A stretch of 64,000 nt of DNA, from the NCBI RefSeq assembly GCF_038396765.1, contig NZ_CP150096.1, positions 3,703,001 through 3,767,000 of the forward strand. The letters run 5' to 3'. The notes beneath the pieces are model-generated. The model saw nothing but the letters and a program-made list of their open reading frames with translations, was not told the origin of the DNA and made no database searches. This DNA is from Chitinophaga caseinilytica (GTDB lineage: Bacteria; Bacteroidota; Bacteroidia; Chitinophagales; Chitinophagaceae). The position numbers and the translations under genes are program-made. Each line of letters starts with the position of its first letter. Within the stretch, counting starts at the first letter, position 1. Of this stretch, positions 53,830 through 64,000 are shown in pieces.

Positions 53830-54768
53830 TCAGGGGAGGGAAGGAGGCTCCAGGAACCGGAGGTTCCTGCGGATGCCGGCGAATTTGCTTCTTTTGAGGG
53901 GGCTTTTCCGGAAGATGCGCCGGAACTCTTCCTCCGTCAGTTCTTCCCATTGCGAATTGGTAAAATTCAGGATTTCGGGGATGGGCGTGAAGGCCGTTTC
54001 GGAAGTCGCTTTGGCGAAACGGTTCCAGGGGCAAACGTCCTGGCAGATGTCACAACCGAACATCCAGTTGTCGAACTGGCCCTGGAGGCTCCCGGGAATG
54101 AGGGCGTCTTTCAACTCGATGGTATAATAGGAAATGCACCGGCTACCGTCCACCACCGTCGGGGAAACGAGGGCACCGGTAGGACAGGCGTCCAGGCACC
54201 GGGTGCAACTGCCGCAGTAATCGCCGGCCGCGCTGTCGTACACCAGCGGCACGTCCACGATCAGCGTGGCAATGAAGAAAAAGGAACCGGCCTGTTTGTG
54301 GATGAGGTTCCCGTTCTTGCCGATCCATCCCAGCCCGCTGCGCTGCGCCCAGGCACGCTCGAGCACCGGCGCGGAGTCCACGAACCCGCGGCCCTGCACA
54401 TCTCCCCACTGCTCCCGCATCCGGGCCAGCAGGGTGTTGAGCTTTTCACGGATAATGTCATGATAATCCGCCCCATATGCGTATTTGGCCACCTGCGGCG
54501 CATCCGGCCGCTGGCGCTGCTCAGGGTAATAATTCAGCAGCAGGGTAATGACCGACTGCGCCCCGTCTACCAGCAACCGCGGATCGATGCGCTTGTCGAA
54601 ATAATTCTCCATATACTGCATCCCGCCGTGCATGCCGCGGTTCAGCCACTGCTCCAGCCGGAAAGCATCGTCGCTCAACTGCTCCGCCTTCGCGATGCCG
54701 CAATGATCGAACCCCAGCTCCCTGGACAGCTGCTTGATGAACACGGTATTTTTCTCCAAAATCTGCAT
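53830..54768 (-). CDS. queG: Epoxyqueuosine reductase
   Basis: A 312-residue cobalamin- and iron-sulfur-dependent enzyme that reduces epoxyqueuosine to queuosine in tRNA. It shows GFVDSAPVLERAWAQRSGLG, WIGKNGNLI and two 4Fe-4S motifs: CGSCTRCLDACPTGAL and CDICQDVCPWN, with the additional Cys at SRCISYY. The length and motif order fit QueG; the long C-terminal HEAT domain of some QueG proteins is absent. A -7 element lies directly before the start. Confidence 0.93.
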   Translation of the reverse strand: MQILEKNTVFIKQLSRELGFDHCGIAKAEQLSDDAFRLEQWLNRGMHGGMQYMENYFDKRIDPRLLVDGAQSVITLLLNYYPEQRQRPDAPQVAKYAYGADYHDIIREKLNTLLARMREQWGDVQGRGFVDSAPVLERAWAQRSGLGWIGKNGNLIHKQAGSFFFIATLIVDVPLVYDSAAGDYCGSCTRCLDACPTGALVSPTVVDGSRCISYYTIELKDALIPGSLQGQFDNWMFGCDICQDVCPWNRFAKATSETAFTPIPEILNFTNSQWEELTEEEFRRIFRKSPLKRSKFAGIRRNLRFLEPPSLP

Positions 54769-54775
54769 GCTGGCG

Positions 54776-54783
54776 CAAATTTA
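54776..54783 (-). promoter_or_regulatory. -7 element TAAATTTG for queG
   Basis: On the minus strand TAAATTTG matches TAnnTTTG exactly and ends seven bases before the queG start codon, so the transcript should have almost no leader. No -33 TTTG is evident. Confidence 0.4.
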
Positions 54784-54932
54784 CGCTTTTCCGCCGCGAT
54801 GTTATGGAATTGCAGCACGGATTACATCTGATGGGGGAACCGTTCCGGAATATTTTTGCCCGAAAGGATGGGATGCCCGGAAAATCCATAATTTTAGCCA
54901 AAATTCAACCCGTATACCTAAGTTCATTGTAA

Positions 54933-57095
54933 ATGCAACTCAAAACTGTCGCCTTAACGCCCCTTTTCCTGGTTTGGGCCATGATGCTGGCCGCGCAGGA
55001 CAAAACGCCCGTGAAGTATGGAAAAGTCAGCCCGGAAGATTTCAAAACCCGCTATGACATCGATACCGGCGCCGCAGCCGTAGTGCTGGCGGACGTGGGG
55101 TCGTCAGAATTCGAATCGGGGCGCGACTGGTTCATCCAGATGTACAAACAGCACCGCCGCATCCACATCCTCCGCAAAAGCGCCTACGAAAAGGCCAATA
55201 TCAGCATCGAGCTGTATGTGCAGGGCGCGGCCGAAGAGACCGTTTCCAACCTCAAAGCTTGTTCCTACAACCTGGAAAACGGCAAGGTCGTGGAAACGAA
55301 GCTGGAAAGCAAAGCCGTTTTCACGGAAAAGGTAGACCGCAATATCGTTCGTAAGAAATTCACGCTGCCCGCCGTAAAGGAAGGCACCATCATCGAATAT
55401 TCCTTCACCATCAACTCCGAATTCCCCACCTACCTGCGGCCCTGGGCTTTCCAGGACGTCGAAATGCCCATACTGTGGAGCGAATACGAAGTATCCCTGC
55501 CGGAATATTACGAATACCTCTTCCTCAGCCAGGGGTACAACAGTTACCACATCAAAAGCTCGAAAGATTCCCGTAAAACATTCAGTTTCAATATGGAAGG
55601 AGCGTCTTCGGCGTCTCCGTCCCGCCATGTGTCCGTAACGCCCGGCATCACCACCCATCGCTGGGTCATGAAAGACGTGCCGCCGCTCAAAGAGGAAAGT
55701 TTCGTGACCACCCTTAAAAACCACATCAGCTATATCGAATTCCAGCTGTCTGCCATCCGATTCCCCGAATCGCCCGTGCGCAACATCATGAGCACCTGGC
55801 CGAAGTTCATGGAAGAAATGGGGAAGGATGAAGATTACGCAGGGGAATTGCTCCGCTCGAACAATTATTTGTCGGACGAGGTAAAGCGCCTCACTGCCGG
55901 GGTTTCCACCGCAAAGGAAAAAGCGGCGAAAATCTTCGGTTTCGTGCGGGATAATTACACCTGTACCGATTACTCCGCCATCTGGAAGAGCCAAACGCTC
56001 AAAACGACTTTCAACAAAAAGAACGGCAACGTCACCGATATCAATATCCTGCTCACGGCGCTGCTGCGCGAAGCGGGGCTGGATGCGTCGCCCGTTTTGC
56101 TGAGCACGCGCAGTCACGGTAAAATATATGCCATGTACCCCATCCGCTCCAAGCTCAATTACACGGTAGTGAGCGTGAATGCGGACGGGGAGGAGTTTTT
56201 CCTGGACGCCACCCGCCCGTTCCTGGGCTTCGGCAAACTGCACGCGTCTTGCTATAACGGTCCCGCCCGAAAAGTGAACGCCTCGGCAGACCCGCTTTCC
56301 TTCGAGGCGGATTCGCTGTCGGAGCGCAGCGTGACGGGTGTTTTCATTTCGCCCGACGACAAAGGCCGGCTTTCCGGTCACTTCCAGCGGCAGTACAGCT
56401 TTTTCGAATCGTACGACGCGCGCTCCCAAATCCGGGAAAAGGGGCAGGACGTGTTCTTTAAAGACCTGGCGAAAGGGTTCGTGGCAGACATCGAGCTGAG
56501 CAACGGGAAGCTGCAGGAACTGGAGAATTTCAGCAGTCAGCTGCTGGTGGATTACGACTTCAAGCTGGGGGAAATGGACGAAAGCGGGATGGTGTACCTC
56601 CATCCCATGTTCTCCGAATCCATCCGCAGCAACCCTTTCAAATCGGAAAACCGCAAATACCCGATCGAAATGCCTGCGGTGACGGATTATAGCTATAGCC
56701 TGACGCTCACGCTGCCCGATGACTGTACTTTCGAAGAAATCCCGAAATCCGCCATCGTGAAATTCAACGACGGGGAAGGCATTTTCCAGTACCTGGTGCA
56801 GCAAAACGGCAACCAGCTGATGATGCGCTCACGCCTCAAGTTTAACCGTGCATGGTACGAAGCGGAAGAATACCAGCCGCTCCGCGAATTCTTCGACGTA
56901 GTCGTGAAAAAGCATGCGGAACAAGTTGTCATCAAGAAGAAAAAGCATGATCCGGAATTACCTCTTACTGATATTATTACTGACCGCCGGCGGGGCGCTC
57001 CGCGCCGCCGATCCCCGCTATCCCGTCAGCGCCATCCCGCCCGCATTGCTGAAAAACGCGTATGCCGTGCAGCGAGAAGAACTGGTGTCCGTTAA
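54933..57095 (+). CDS. DUF3857 transglutaminase-like protein, catalytic residues lost, 3' end frameshifted
   Basis: A 720-residue frame; about the first 670 residues are the real protein: signal peptide (MQLKTVALTPLFLVWAMMLAAQ), DUF3857 beta domain (to about 290), transglutaminase-like domain (about 310-430) and DUF3858-like C-terminus. In the core, the usual GNC/GDC is GNVTDIN, so the nucleophilic Cys is missing, and the His position reads LNYTVV. After KKHAEQVVIKKKK the frame runs 149 bases into the next gene as an Arg-rich tail. One more A in the run 56940-56944 would end it at a TGA overlapping the next ATG. Confidence 0.75.
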   Translation: MQLKTVALTPLFLVWAMMLAAQDKTPVKYGKVSPEDFKTRYDIDTGAAAVVLADVGSSEFESGRDWFIQMYKQHRRIHILRKSAYEKANISIELYVQGAAEETVSNLKACSYNLENGKVVETKLESKAVFTEKVDRNIVRKKFTLPAVKEGTIIEYSFTINSEFPTYLRPWAFQDVEMPILWSEYEVSLPEYYEYLFLSQGYNSYHIKSSKDSRKTFSFNMEGASSASPSRHVSVTPGITTHRWVMKDVPPLKEESFVTTLKNHISYIEFQLSAIRFPESPVRNIMSTWPKFMEEMGKDEDYAGELLRSNNYLSDEVKRLTAGVSTAKEKAAKIFGFVRDNYTCTDYSAIWKSQTLKTTFNKKNGNVTDINILLTALLREAGLDASPVLLSTRSHGKIYAMYPIRSKLNYTVVSVNADGEEFFLDATRPFLGFGKLHASCYNGPARKVNASADPLSFEADSLSERSVTGVFISPDDKGRLSGHFQRQYSFFESYDARSQIREKGQDVFFKDLAKGFVADIELSNGKLQELENFSSQLLVDYDFKLGEMDESGMVYLHPMFSESIRSNPFKSENRKYPIEMPAVTDYSYSLTLTLPDDCTFEEIPKSAIVKFNDGEGIFQYLVQQNGNQLMMRSRLKFNRAWYEAEEYQPLREFFDVVVKKHAEQVVIKKKKHDPELPLTDIITDRRRGAPRRRSPLSRQRHPARIAEKRVCRAARRTGVR

Positions 57096-58866
57096 AATCG
57101 TCGACACCCGCGATGTACGATATGTTCACCGCATCGTGGTAACGGTGCTGAACGAAAACGGCGACCGGTTCGCGGGGTTCAACGAAGACTACGATAAATA
57201 CCGCGAGATAAAAGACGTGAGTGGCGTTTTGTACGACGCCCAGGGCAATCAGCTCCGCAAGCTCAAGCAGGGCGATGTGCGCGATCTGAGCGCCGTGAGC
57301 GAAATGAGCCTTATGGAAGACAGTCGCGTCAAATCCCACAACTTCTATCATAAAGTCTATCCCTATACGGTAGCTTACGAAGTGGAATTCCGCCACCGCC
57401 ACACGGCGTTCATCCCGCGGTGGGTGCCGCAGGGCGCCAACTATTATTCGGTAGAACAAAGCAAGCTGGAAGTGACCGCGCCCGAAGGGTACGATCTGCG
57501 CTACCGGCAATTCCGGTACGAAGGGAAGCCCGCGGAACGCATGGAAAAAGGCGCGAAAGTGCTCACCTGGGAAGTAAAGAACGTGCCCGCCCTGCAACCG
57601 GAGCCGTTTACCGGCCCCCTGCGCGACCGCTGCACCATGGTGTACCTCGCGCCCAGCAAATTCTCGTTCGCCGAATACGACGGCGATATGAGCTCCTGGG
57701 AAAACTTCGGCAAGTTCATCGCCACGCTCAACCAGGGGCGCGATGTGCTGCCGGCGAACATCAAGTCCACCGTAGCGGCCATCACCGCCAACGCCAAAAC
57801 CGACGCGGAAAAGATCCGGTTGCTGTACGAATATATGCAGCAAAATACCCGCTACATCAGCATTCAGCTGGGCATCGGCGGCTGGCAGCCGTTCGACGCG
57901 AATTATGTGGCCACGAAAGGGTATGGCGATTGCAAAGCGCTTTCCAATTATATGAAAGCCCTGCTGGCGGAAGCCGGCATCCGCTCGCATTACACGCTCG
58001 TGCATGCGGGGCGGGAGGAAACGGATTTCATGGAAGATTTCACCGTCAGCCAGTTCAACCACATCATCCTCTGTGTGCCGGGCGCCAAAGATACCACCTG
58101 GCTGGAATGCACCAGTCAAACCGCGCCTGCCGGCTACCTGGGCGGGTTTACGAACAACCGGCCCGTTTTGTTGATTACCGAACAGGGCGGCAAACTCGTG
58201 CGCACGCCCGCTTACCCGGCAGAACAGAACCTCCAGGTCCGCAACATCGTTGCGGAGGCAGACGGTACCGGCACGCTGAAACTGACATGCGAAACCCGCT
58301 ACACCGGGCTTCAACAGGATTATTACCACCAGATCGTCAACTACGACAGCAAGGAAAAGCAGTTGGAGCAACTGAAAGACAGGCTCAAACTGCCGAGTTT
58401 CGATATCGGCCAGCTGAAATATACGGAGCATGCGGATGCGCGGCCCGTTCCGGAAATGGAGGAAACCATGGAACTGAAGGTCCCCAACTACGCTTCCGTT
58501 ACCGGCAAGCGGCTGTTCATTTTGCCCAATATCCTCACGCGCGGGGCCAGCAAGCTTTCCAGCGATTCTACCCGCAGCTCGGATATCTATTTTTACGATC
58601 CGTATGTAGACGCCGATTCGGTGCTCATCACGGTGCCCGAAGGCTACACGCCCGAAGCGATGTTCCCGGAAGTGAAGCTGAGCACGGTTTTCGGGAATTA
58701 CTACGCGAGGGTGACGGTCAACGGTAACCGCATCACGTACGTCCGCCGCGTCGAAATGAAATCCGGGCGCTTCCCGGCAAAGGATTATCCGAAGCTGGAA
58801 GAATTCCTCAATCAAATCTACAAGTCTGACCGAAGCAAGGTCGTTCTGGTCAAAAAGGAAGCATAA
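56947..58866 (+). CDS. DUF3857 transglutaminase-like protein, active site intact
   Basis: A 639-residue exported protein; ATG 56947 opens the signal peptide MIRNYLLLILLLTAGGALRA. The DUF3857 domain comes first (about 25-260). The transglutaminase-like core has KGYGDCKALSNYMKALLAEAGI with Cys329 and QFNHIILCV with His372, then TWLECTSQ. A DUF3858-like C-terminal domain follows. It is therefore the catalytically competent member of the pair with the gene at 54933. The reaction (protease-like or crosslinking) is not known for this family. Confidence 0.85.
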   Translation: MIRNYLLLILLLTAGGALRAADPRYPVSAIPPALLKNAYAVQREELVSVKIVDTRDVRYVHRIVVTVLNENGDRFAGFNEDYDKYREIKDVSGVLYDAQGNQLRKLKQGDVRDLSAVSEMSLMEDSRVKSHNFYHKVYPYTVAYEVEFRHRHTAFIPRWVPQGANYYSVEQSKLEVTAPEGYDLRYRQFRYEGKPAERMEKGAKVLTWEVKNVPALQPEPFTGPLRDRCTMVYLAPSKFSFAEYDGDMSSWENFGKFIATLNQGRDVLPANIKSTVAAITANAKTDAEKIRLLYEYMQQNTRYISIQLGIGGWQPFDANYVATKGYGDCKALSNYMKALLAEAGIRSHYTLVHAGREETDFMEDFTVSQFNHIILCVPGAKDTTWLECTSQTAPAGYLGGFTNNRPVLLITEQGGKLVRTPAYPAEQNLQVRNIVAEADGTGTLKLTCETRYTGLQQDYYHQIVNYDSKEKQLEQLKDRLKLPSFDIGQLKYTEHADARPVPEMEETMELKVPNYASVTGKRLFILPNILTRGASKLSSDSTRSSDIYFYDPYVDADSVLITVPEGYTPEAMFPEVKLSTVFGNYYARVTVNGNRITYVRRVEMKSGRFPAKDYPKLEEFLNQIYKSDRSKVVLVKKEA

Positions 58867-58871
58867 TAAGC

Positions 58872-58900
58872 GAAGGGCGCCCCAATCGGAGGCGCCCTTC
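58872..58900. terminator. Bidirectional terminator-like hairpin
   Basis: GAAGGGCGCC (58872-58881) pairs with GGCGCCCTTC (58891-58900) over a 9-nt loop, between convergent genes. The following T content (TGTTGT) is weak. Confidence 0.6.
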
Positions 58901-58926
58901 TGTTGTATGTACTTTTTGCATTACTG

Positions 58927-60192
58927 TTATTTTTCCCTAACGCTCACGGATATATGGCGGTCTAGCTTCCGCTCTTCGTCCGGCGCATCGGCGGCCGCTT
59001 TGGCGAACTGGCTGCCGTAGCCTTCGGCGCCCAGCAGTTGCACGGGCTTCACGTTGGCGGCGGAAAGCGCGGTCACCACGGCGGTTGCGCGGTCCTGCGA
59101 TAATTGCTTGTTCTTTTTCGCGTCTCCCGTGGCATCGGTATACCCGCCCACCTTGATCTTCGTTTTCGGGAAAGCCTGGAGGATGGCGGCGAGGTTATTG
59201 ATCTGTACCTGGCTTTCCGGCGTGATCTGCGCGGAACCGGTCTGGAAGTTCAGGTTGTCGAAATCGAACCACACGTCTTTGCCCGCGGCTGCGTTCGGGT
59301 TTTGCAGGAACTGTACAAGCTGGTCTTCGATACCGCCCTTGTACGCGTCAAGCACCTTGCCGTCGGGCAGCGTTACCTTGATGGATTCGCGGACAACGGG
59401 CGCCGCAGCGGCCGGGGCCATGTGCGAAGCGGTGTCTTCCATGACGGTGAGACTGTCGGCCGTAGCGACGGTCGTATGCTCTTTGGCGCCACATCCCCTC
59501 AGCAGCCACCATAACAGGAGGATGGCGGCGATGGCGATGATGAGCCAGGTCACCCATTTGCTGCCGCCGGAAGCGGCTTCTTCCACCGAATGGTCCACGG
59601 AGTTGGCGGCGCCTTTGAGGGAACCGGCGAGCGAGGAGATCTTGCCGCCGATATCGCCCAGGCTGCCCACGCCCAGCAGGCCCGCGAGGCCGAGGCCGGA
59701 GGGTACCGCTGCCAATATTTTATCTTTCTGGCTGTTTAACATTTCGAGCAGGCCGGAAGTGCCCAGGCCGGTAGATTCCGCATGCTTCCCGATTACGCCC
59801 AGCGCCGCCGGTGCGGCTGCCTGCATGAGCGTATCGGCCGACTGTGGCTTGATGCCCGCATAAGATGCCACGGCGCCCGCAATATCGCCCGATTTATTGC
59901 CGAACAGCGATTGCAGGAACTCGGAGCCTTTGGCCAGTAATCCCGCCGGCAATCCGCCCGCGATGTTGCCCAGCTTCGAAAGGTCTGCGCCCGCCGCATC
60001 GCGGACAAGCCCCATCAATCCGCCCGCATCGCCCGAACCGGCTTTGTTCAGCAGGCCCGTCAGCACCGTGGGAATAATACCTCCCAGCGCCTTCTGAATA
60101 CCGGATTCGCTTTCGCCCAGCTGAGACGCGGCTTTTCCGGCAAACTCCGTGTTGAATAAATTCTTCAGGGTTTCTATGAGGTCAAACGCCAT
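58927..60192 (-). CDS. DUF937-OmpA fusion protein
   Basis: A 421-residue protein with an N-terminal DUF937 region (about 1-190; QLGESESGIQKALGGIIPTV, repeated Gly/Ala/Leu-rich helices). One transmembrane helix (VTWLIIAIAAILLLWWLLRG, about 215-235) and a Thr/Ala linker follow. The C-terminal OmpA domain (about 300-420) has VWFDFDNLNFQTGSAQITPE, VGGYTDATGDAKKNKQLSQD and RKLDRHISVSV. The order implies a cytoplasmic DUF937 part and a periplasmic peptidoglycan-binding part. The function is unknown. It is divergent from clpB. Confidence 0.82.
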   Translation of the reverse strand: MAFDLIETLKNLFNTEFAGKAASQLGESESGIQKALGGIIPTVLTGLLNKAGSGDAGGLMGLVRDAAGADLSKLGNIAGGLPAGLLAKGSEFLQSLFGNKSGDIAGAVASYAGIKPQSADTLMQAAAPAALGVIGKHAESTGLGTSGLLEMLNSQKDKILAAVPSGLGLAGLLGVGSLGDIGGKISSLAGSLKGAANSVDHSVEEAASGGSKWVTWLIIAIAAILLLWWLLRGCGAKEHTTVATADSLTVMEDTASHMAPAAAAPVVRESIKVTLPDGKVLDAYKGGIEDQLVQFLQNPNAAAGKDVWFDFDNLNFQTGSAQITPESQVQINNLAAILQAFPKTKIKVGGYTDATGDAKKNKQLSQDRATAVVTALSAANVKPVQLLGAEGYGSQFAKAAADAPDEERKLDRHISVSVREK

Positions 60193-60239
60193 AAATGAAT
60201 GTTTTGGTTGTGATACAATAAGGATGTAACTGATCTATA

Positions 60240-60383
60240 ACAGCTTATACCCCCTACAGTTCAATTTATGGGTGGATTTAACACAAATGCGCCCCAAGGC
60301 CCTCAAAATGAAAAGAATAGACAAAATAGCAGTTAATACACATATAAACTGAAATTAATGCAGTTGGAACGGGGATAAGCTGT
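60240..60383. promoter_or_regulatory. Long-range inverted repeat upstream of clpB
   Basis: ACAGCTTATACCCC (60240-60253) pairs with GGGGATAAGCTGT (60371-60383), 13 bp with one bulge, flanking about 117 bases of AT-rich sequence in the 286-base gap between the DUF937 gene and clpB. It may be a paired regulator site or the base of an RNA stem. Confidence 0.4.
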
Positions 60384-60457
60384 CAGCTTGACCGGTTCAG
60401 GCCCCTTGGTTCGGGATTTGATCAACCTGAACAAATCAAAAATCCAATCGTTAACCT

Positions 60458-60464
60458 AAAGGAG
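60458..60464 (+). promoter_or_regulatory. Ribosome-binding-like AAAGGAG before clpB
   Basis: AAAGGAG lies 14 bases before the ATG at 60479, a longer spacing than usual. The surrounding leader is A-rich. Confidence 0.4.
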
Positions 60465-60478
60465 CATAAAGTAGACAT

Positions 60479-63079
<2,601 letters not shown>

Positions 63080-63121
63080 CAAGTCATTTCTAATACGACG
63101 ATATACAGTTACAGGTTAATG

Positions 63122-63151
63122 CCCGGATGAATCCTCATCCGGGATTTTTTT
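63122..63151 (+). terminator. Intrinsic terminator after clpB
   Basis: Perfect 9-bp stem CCCGGATGA (63122-63130) / TCATCCGGG (63135-63143), 4-nt loop, seven T residues. Confidence 0.92.
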
Positions 63152-63188
63152 GCTTATGTAACGCATTATCAATAACAATAAATTAAAA

Positions 63189-63219
63189 TTTGTCGTAATC
63201 TAAATTAGCGGTTATCTTG
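63189..63219 (+). promoter_or_regulatory. Candidate promoter TTTG-N20-TATCTTG
   Basis: TTTG (63189-63192) and TATCTTG (63213-63219), one T short of the -7 consensus, are 20 bases apart in an AT-rich patch just after the clpB terminator. They would start a transcript near 63225. Confidence 0.4.
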
Positions 63220-63224
63220 TGGCC

Positions 63225-63375
63225 CACGAAACGAGCTACCCGCTGGTTCTGCGGCAAGGAATTACCGCTTTTGGAAGCGGTGAACGATTGTGTAGTCAGG
63301 ATTATGGGGGTTAAAAGGCCTACAGGAAGGGCGCGGGGTATTGCCTCAGCGCCTTCCCCTGTACGGTTGGCCGTT
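63225..63375 (+). ncRNA. Candidate structured non-coding RNA
   Basis: The stretch between clpB and guaD has no convincing protein but two good stems. Stem 1 is ACCGCTT (63264-63270) / AAGCGGT (63275-63281) with a TTGG loop. Stem 2 is 63321-63334 pairing with 63349-63363, 13 pairs with small bulges, extended by GGCC (63317-63320) / GGCC (63369-63372). A promoter-like pair precedes it. No known RNA family was recognised; the exact ends are guesses. Confidence 0.3.
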
Positions 63376-63394
63376 CATAAACGCTTGAAATCCG

Positions 63395-63402
63395 TACATT
63401 TG
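63395..63402 (+). promoter_or_regulatory. -7 element TACATTTG before the guanine deaminase gene
   Basis: Exact TAnnTTTG match 16 bases before the ATG at 63419, giving a leader of roughly 10 bases. No clear -33 TTTG. Confidence 0.45.
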
Positions 63403-63418
63403 GGATAAAACCAGGCTT

Positions 63419-63904
63419 ATGTACCCGATCGGAGAAAGAGAAAGGAAATTCATGGCGATGGCGGTGGAATTATCCGCCCGCGGGATGCGGAATGGAGACG
63501 GCGGGCCTTTCGGCTCTATCGTGGTGAGGGGAGATGAAGTGGTAGGGGAAGGATGGAACCAGGTGCTGACCCACAACGATCCCACGGCGCATGCCGAAGT
63601 AGTGGCTATCCGGGACGCCTGCCAGCGGTTGGGTACTTTCCAGTTGTCTGATTGTGAGATTTTTACTTCGTGCGAGCCCTGTCCCATGTGCTTCGGGGCT
63701 ATCTACTGGGCGCGCCCGCAAAGGGTTTTCTTCGCCAATACGAAAGAAGAAGCGGCGGCCATCGAATTCGACGATTCCTTTATTTACCATGAATTGGAAT
63801 TGCCTTACGGCGACAAGAAAATCCCCTTTATACTCATGCCCGAAGAAGCGGCGAAAGACGTATTCCGGGAATGGGCCCGAAAATCCGATAAAACCAGTTA
63901 TTGA
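63419..63904 (+). CDS. Nucleoside/guanine deaminase-like protein
   Basis: A 161-residue zinc-dependent cytidine-deaminase-fold enzyme. The zinc site is PTAHAEVVA (His58, Glu60) and SCEPCPMCFGA (Cys88, Cys91). The C-terminal IEFDDSFIYHELELP resembles the guanine deaminase (GuaD) type rather than TadA, so hydrolysis of guanine to xanthine is the likely reaction. A related nucleobase deaminase remains possible. It has its own -7 element and is probably monocistronic. Confidence 0.8.
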   Translation: MYPIGERERKFMAMAVELSARGMRNGDGGPFGSIVVRGDEVVGEGWNQVLTHNDPTAHAEVVAIRDACQRLGTFQLSDCEIFTSCEPCPMCFGAIYWARPQRVFFANTKEEAAAIEFDDSFIYHELELPYGDKKIPFILMPEEAAKDVFREWARKSDKTSY

Positions 63905-63907
63905 CGG

Positions 63908-64000
63908 CTATCTCCGTGCGAAATGGTAAATCCAGTATAGCGCGATGGCCATGAAGAGGACGATCAGCGCCACGATGGCGATGTAGAGGTAGTAGTTCTC
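63908..64000 (-). CDS. Membrane protein C-terminus, cut by window edge
   Basis: Thirty codons plus stop (CTA at 63908-63910 on the plus strand) read on the minus strand as a hydrophobic helix (LYIAIVALIVLFMAIALYWI) ending YHFARR. The rest lies beyond the window. The gene identity cannot be told. Confidence 0.6.
   Translation of the reverse strand, partial: ENYYLYIAIVALIVLFMAIALYWIYHFARR

Noticed and set aside
54851..54858. TATTTTTG as promoter of the first DUF3857 gene
   Set aside because: Matches the -7 element but lies 74 bases from the start with no -33 partner; not enough to call.
55104..56804. 566-codon frame antisense to the first DUF3857 gene
   Set aside because: Explained by codon usage of the real gene; no signal or domain on the antisense side.
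63217..63408. 63-codon frame after clpB
   Set aside because: TTG start, no protein motif, and the region is better explained by RNA stems; also overlaps the next gene's promoter.

Overview
The window looks like chromosome of a Bacteroidota bacterium close to Chitinophagaceae (Chitinophaga-like). The reasons are a SusC/SusD pair with an STN-type TonB receptor and ECF sigma/FecR regulators, GldA/GldFG-type ABC components, DUF3857 transglutaminase-like proteins, DUF1080, DUF4369-TlpA and OmpA-tailed proteins, fairly high GC, and several promoters of the Bacteroidota type (TTTG plus TAnnTTTG). No phage, insertion sequence or CRISPR array was seen. These assignments come from reading the sequence; no database was searched.

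Region 1 (1-13.9 kb) is a mixed housekeeping and accessory stretch: an S51 peptidase-like protein, an AraC regulator, an NAD(P)-binding protein overlapping a DUF1772 membrane protein, an amidohydrolase, a DoxX-like protein, a Gfo/Idh/MocA oxidoreductase, a short-chain dehydrogenase, a DUF1080 protein, a frameshifted PI-PLC-like lipoprotein, DUF4253, an ABC-F ATPase, a surface-repeat protein and an EamA transporter. A tRNA-Pro(CGG) follows at 13983-14056. Beyond it lie an AT-rich lipoprotein gene and a partial copy of the tRNA 3' part.

Region 2 (15.9-35 kb) is the most interesting. An ECF sigma factor and FecR anti-sigma lead into a long same-strand, tightly spaced run: STN-SusC, SusD, a second ECF sigma with a membrane tail, a GldA-like ABC ATPase, two tandem GldF-GldG fusion proteins of identical length (780 aa), a MutS-like ATPase, a TlpA thioredoxin, a second MutS-like ATPase and a secreted trypsin-like protease. 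The inference is one surface uptake or export system under cell-surface signalling. Its substrate and the role of the MutS-like pair are unknown.

Region 3 (35-54.8 kb) holds two paralogous envelope-sensing modules, each with a TPR histidine kinase next to an OmpA-tailed exported protein (35.9-39.4 kb and 47.2-52.7 kb). Only the second has an adjacent response regulator. Between them are a ZU5-like lipoprotein, a Crp/Fnr regulator, a methyltransferase-PhnA-SulP operon, an Lrp regulator and a TPR lipoprotein. A GH43 enzyme and queG follow.

Region 4 (54.9-64 kb) has two overlapping DUF3857 transglutaminase-like genes, one with its catalytic residues lost and a probable 3' frameshift. After them come a DUF937-OmpA fusion, clpB, a candidate structured RNA, a guanine deaminase-like gene and the tail of a membrane protein cut by the window edge.
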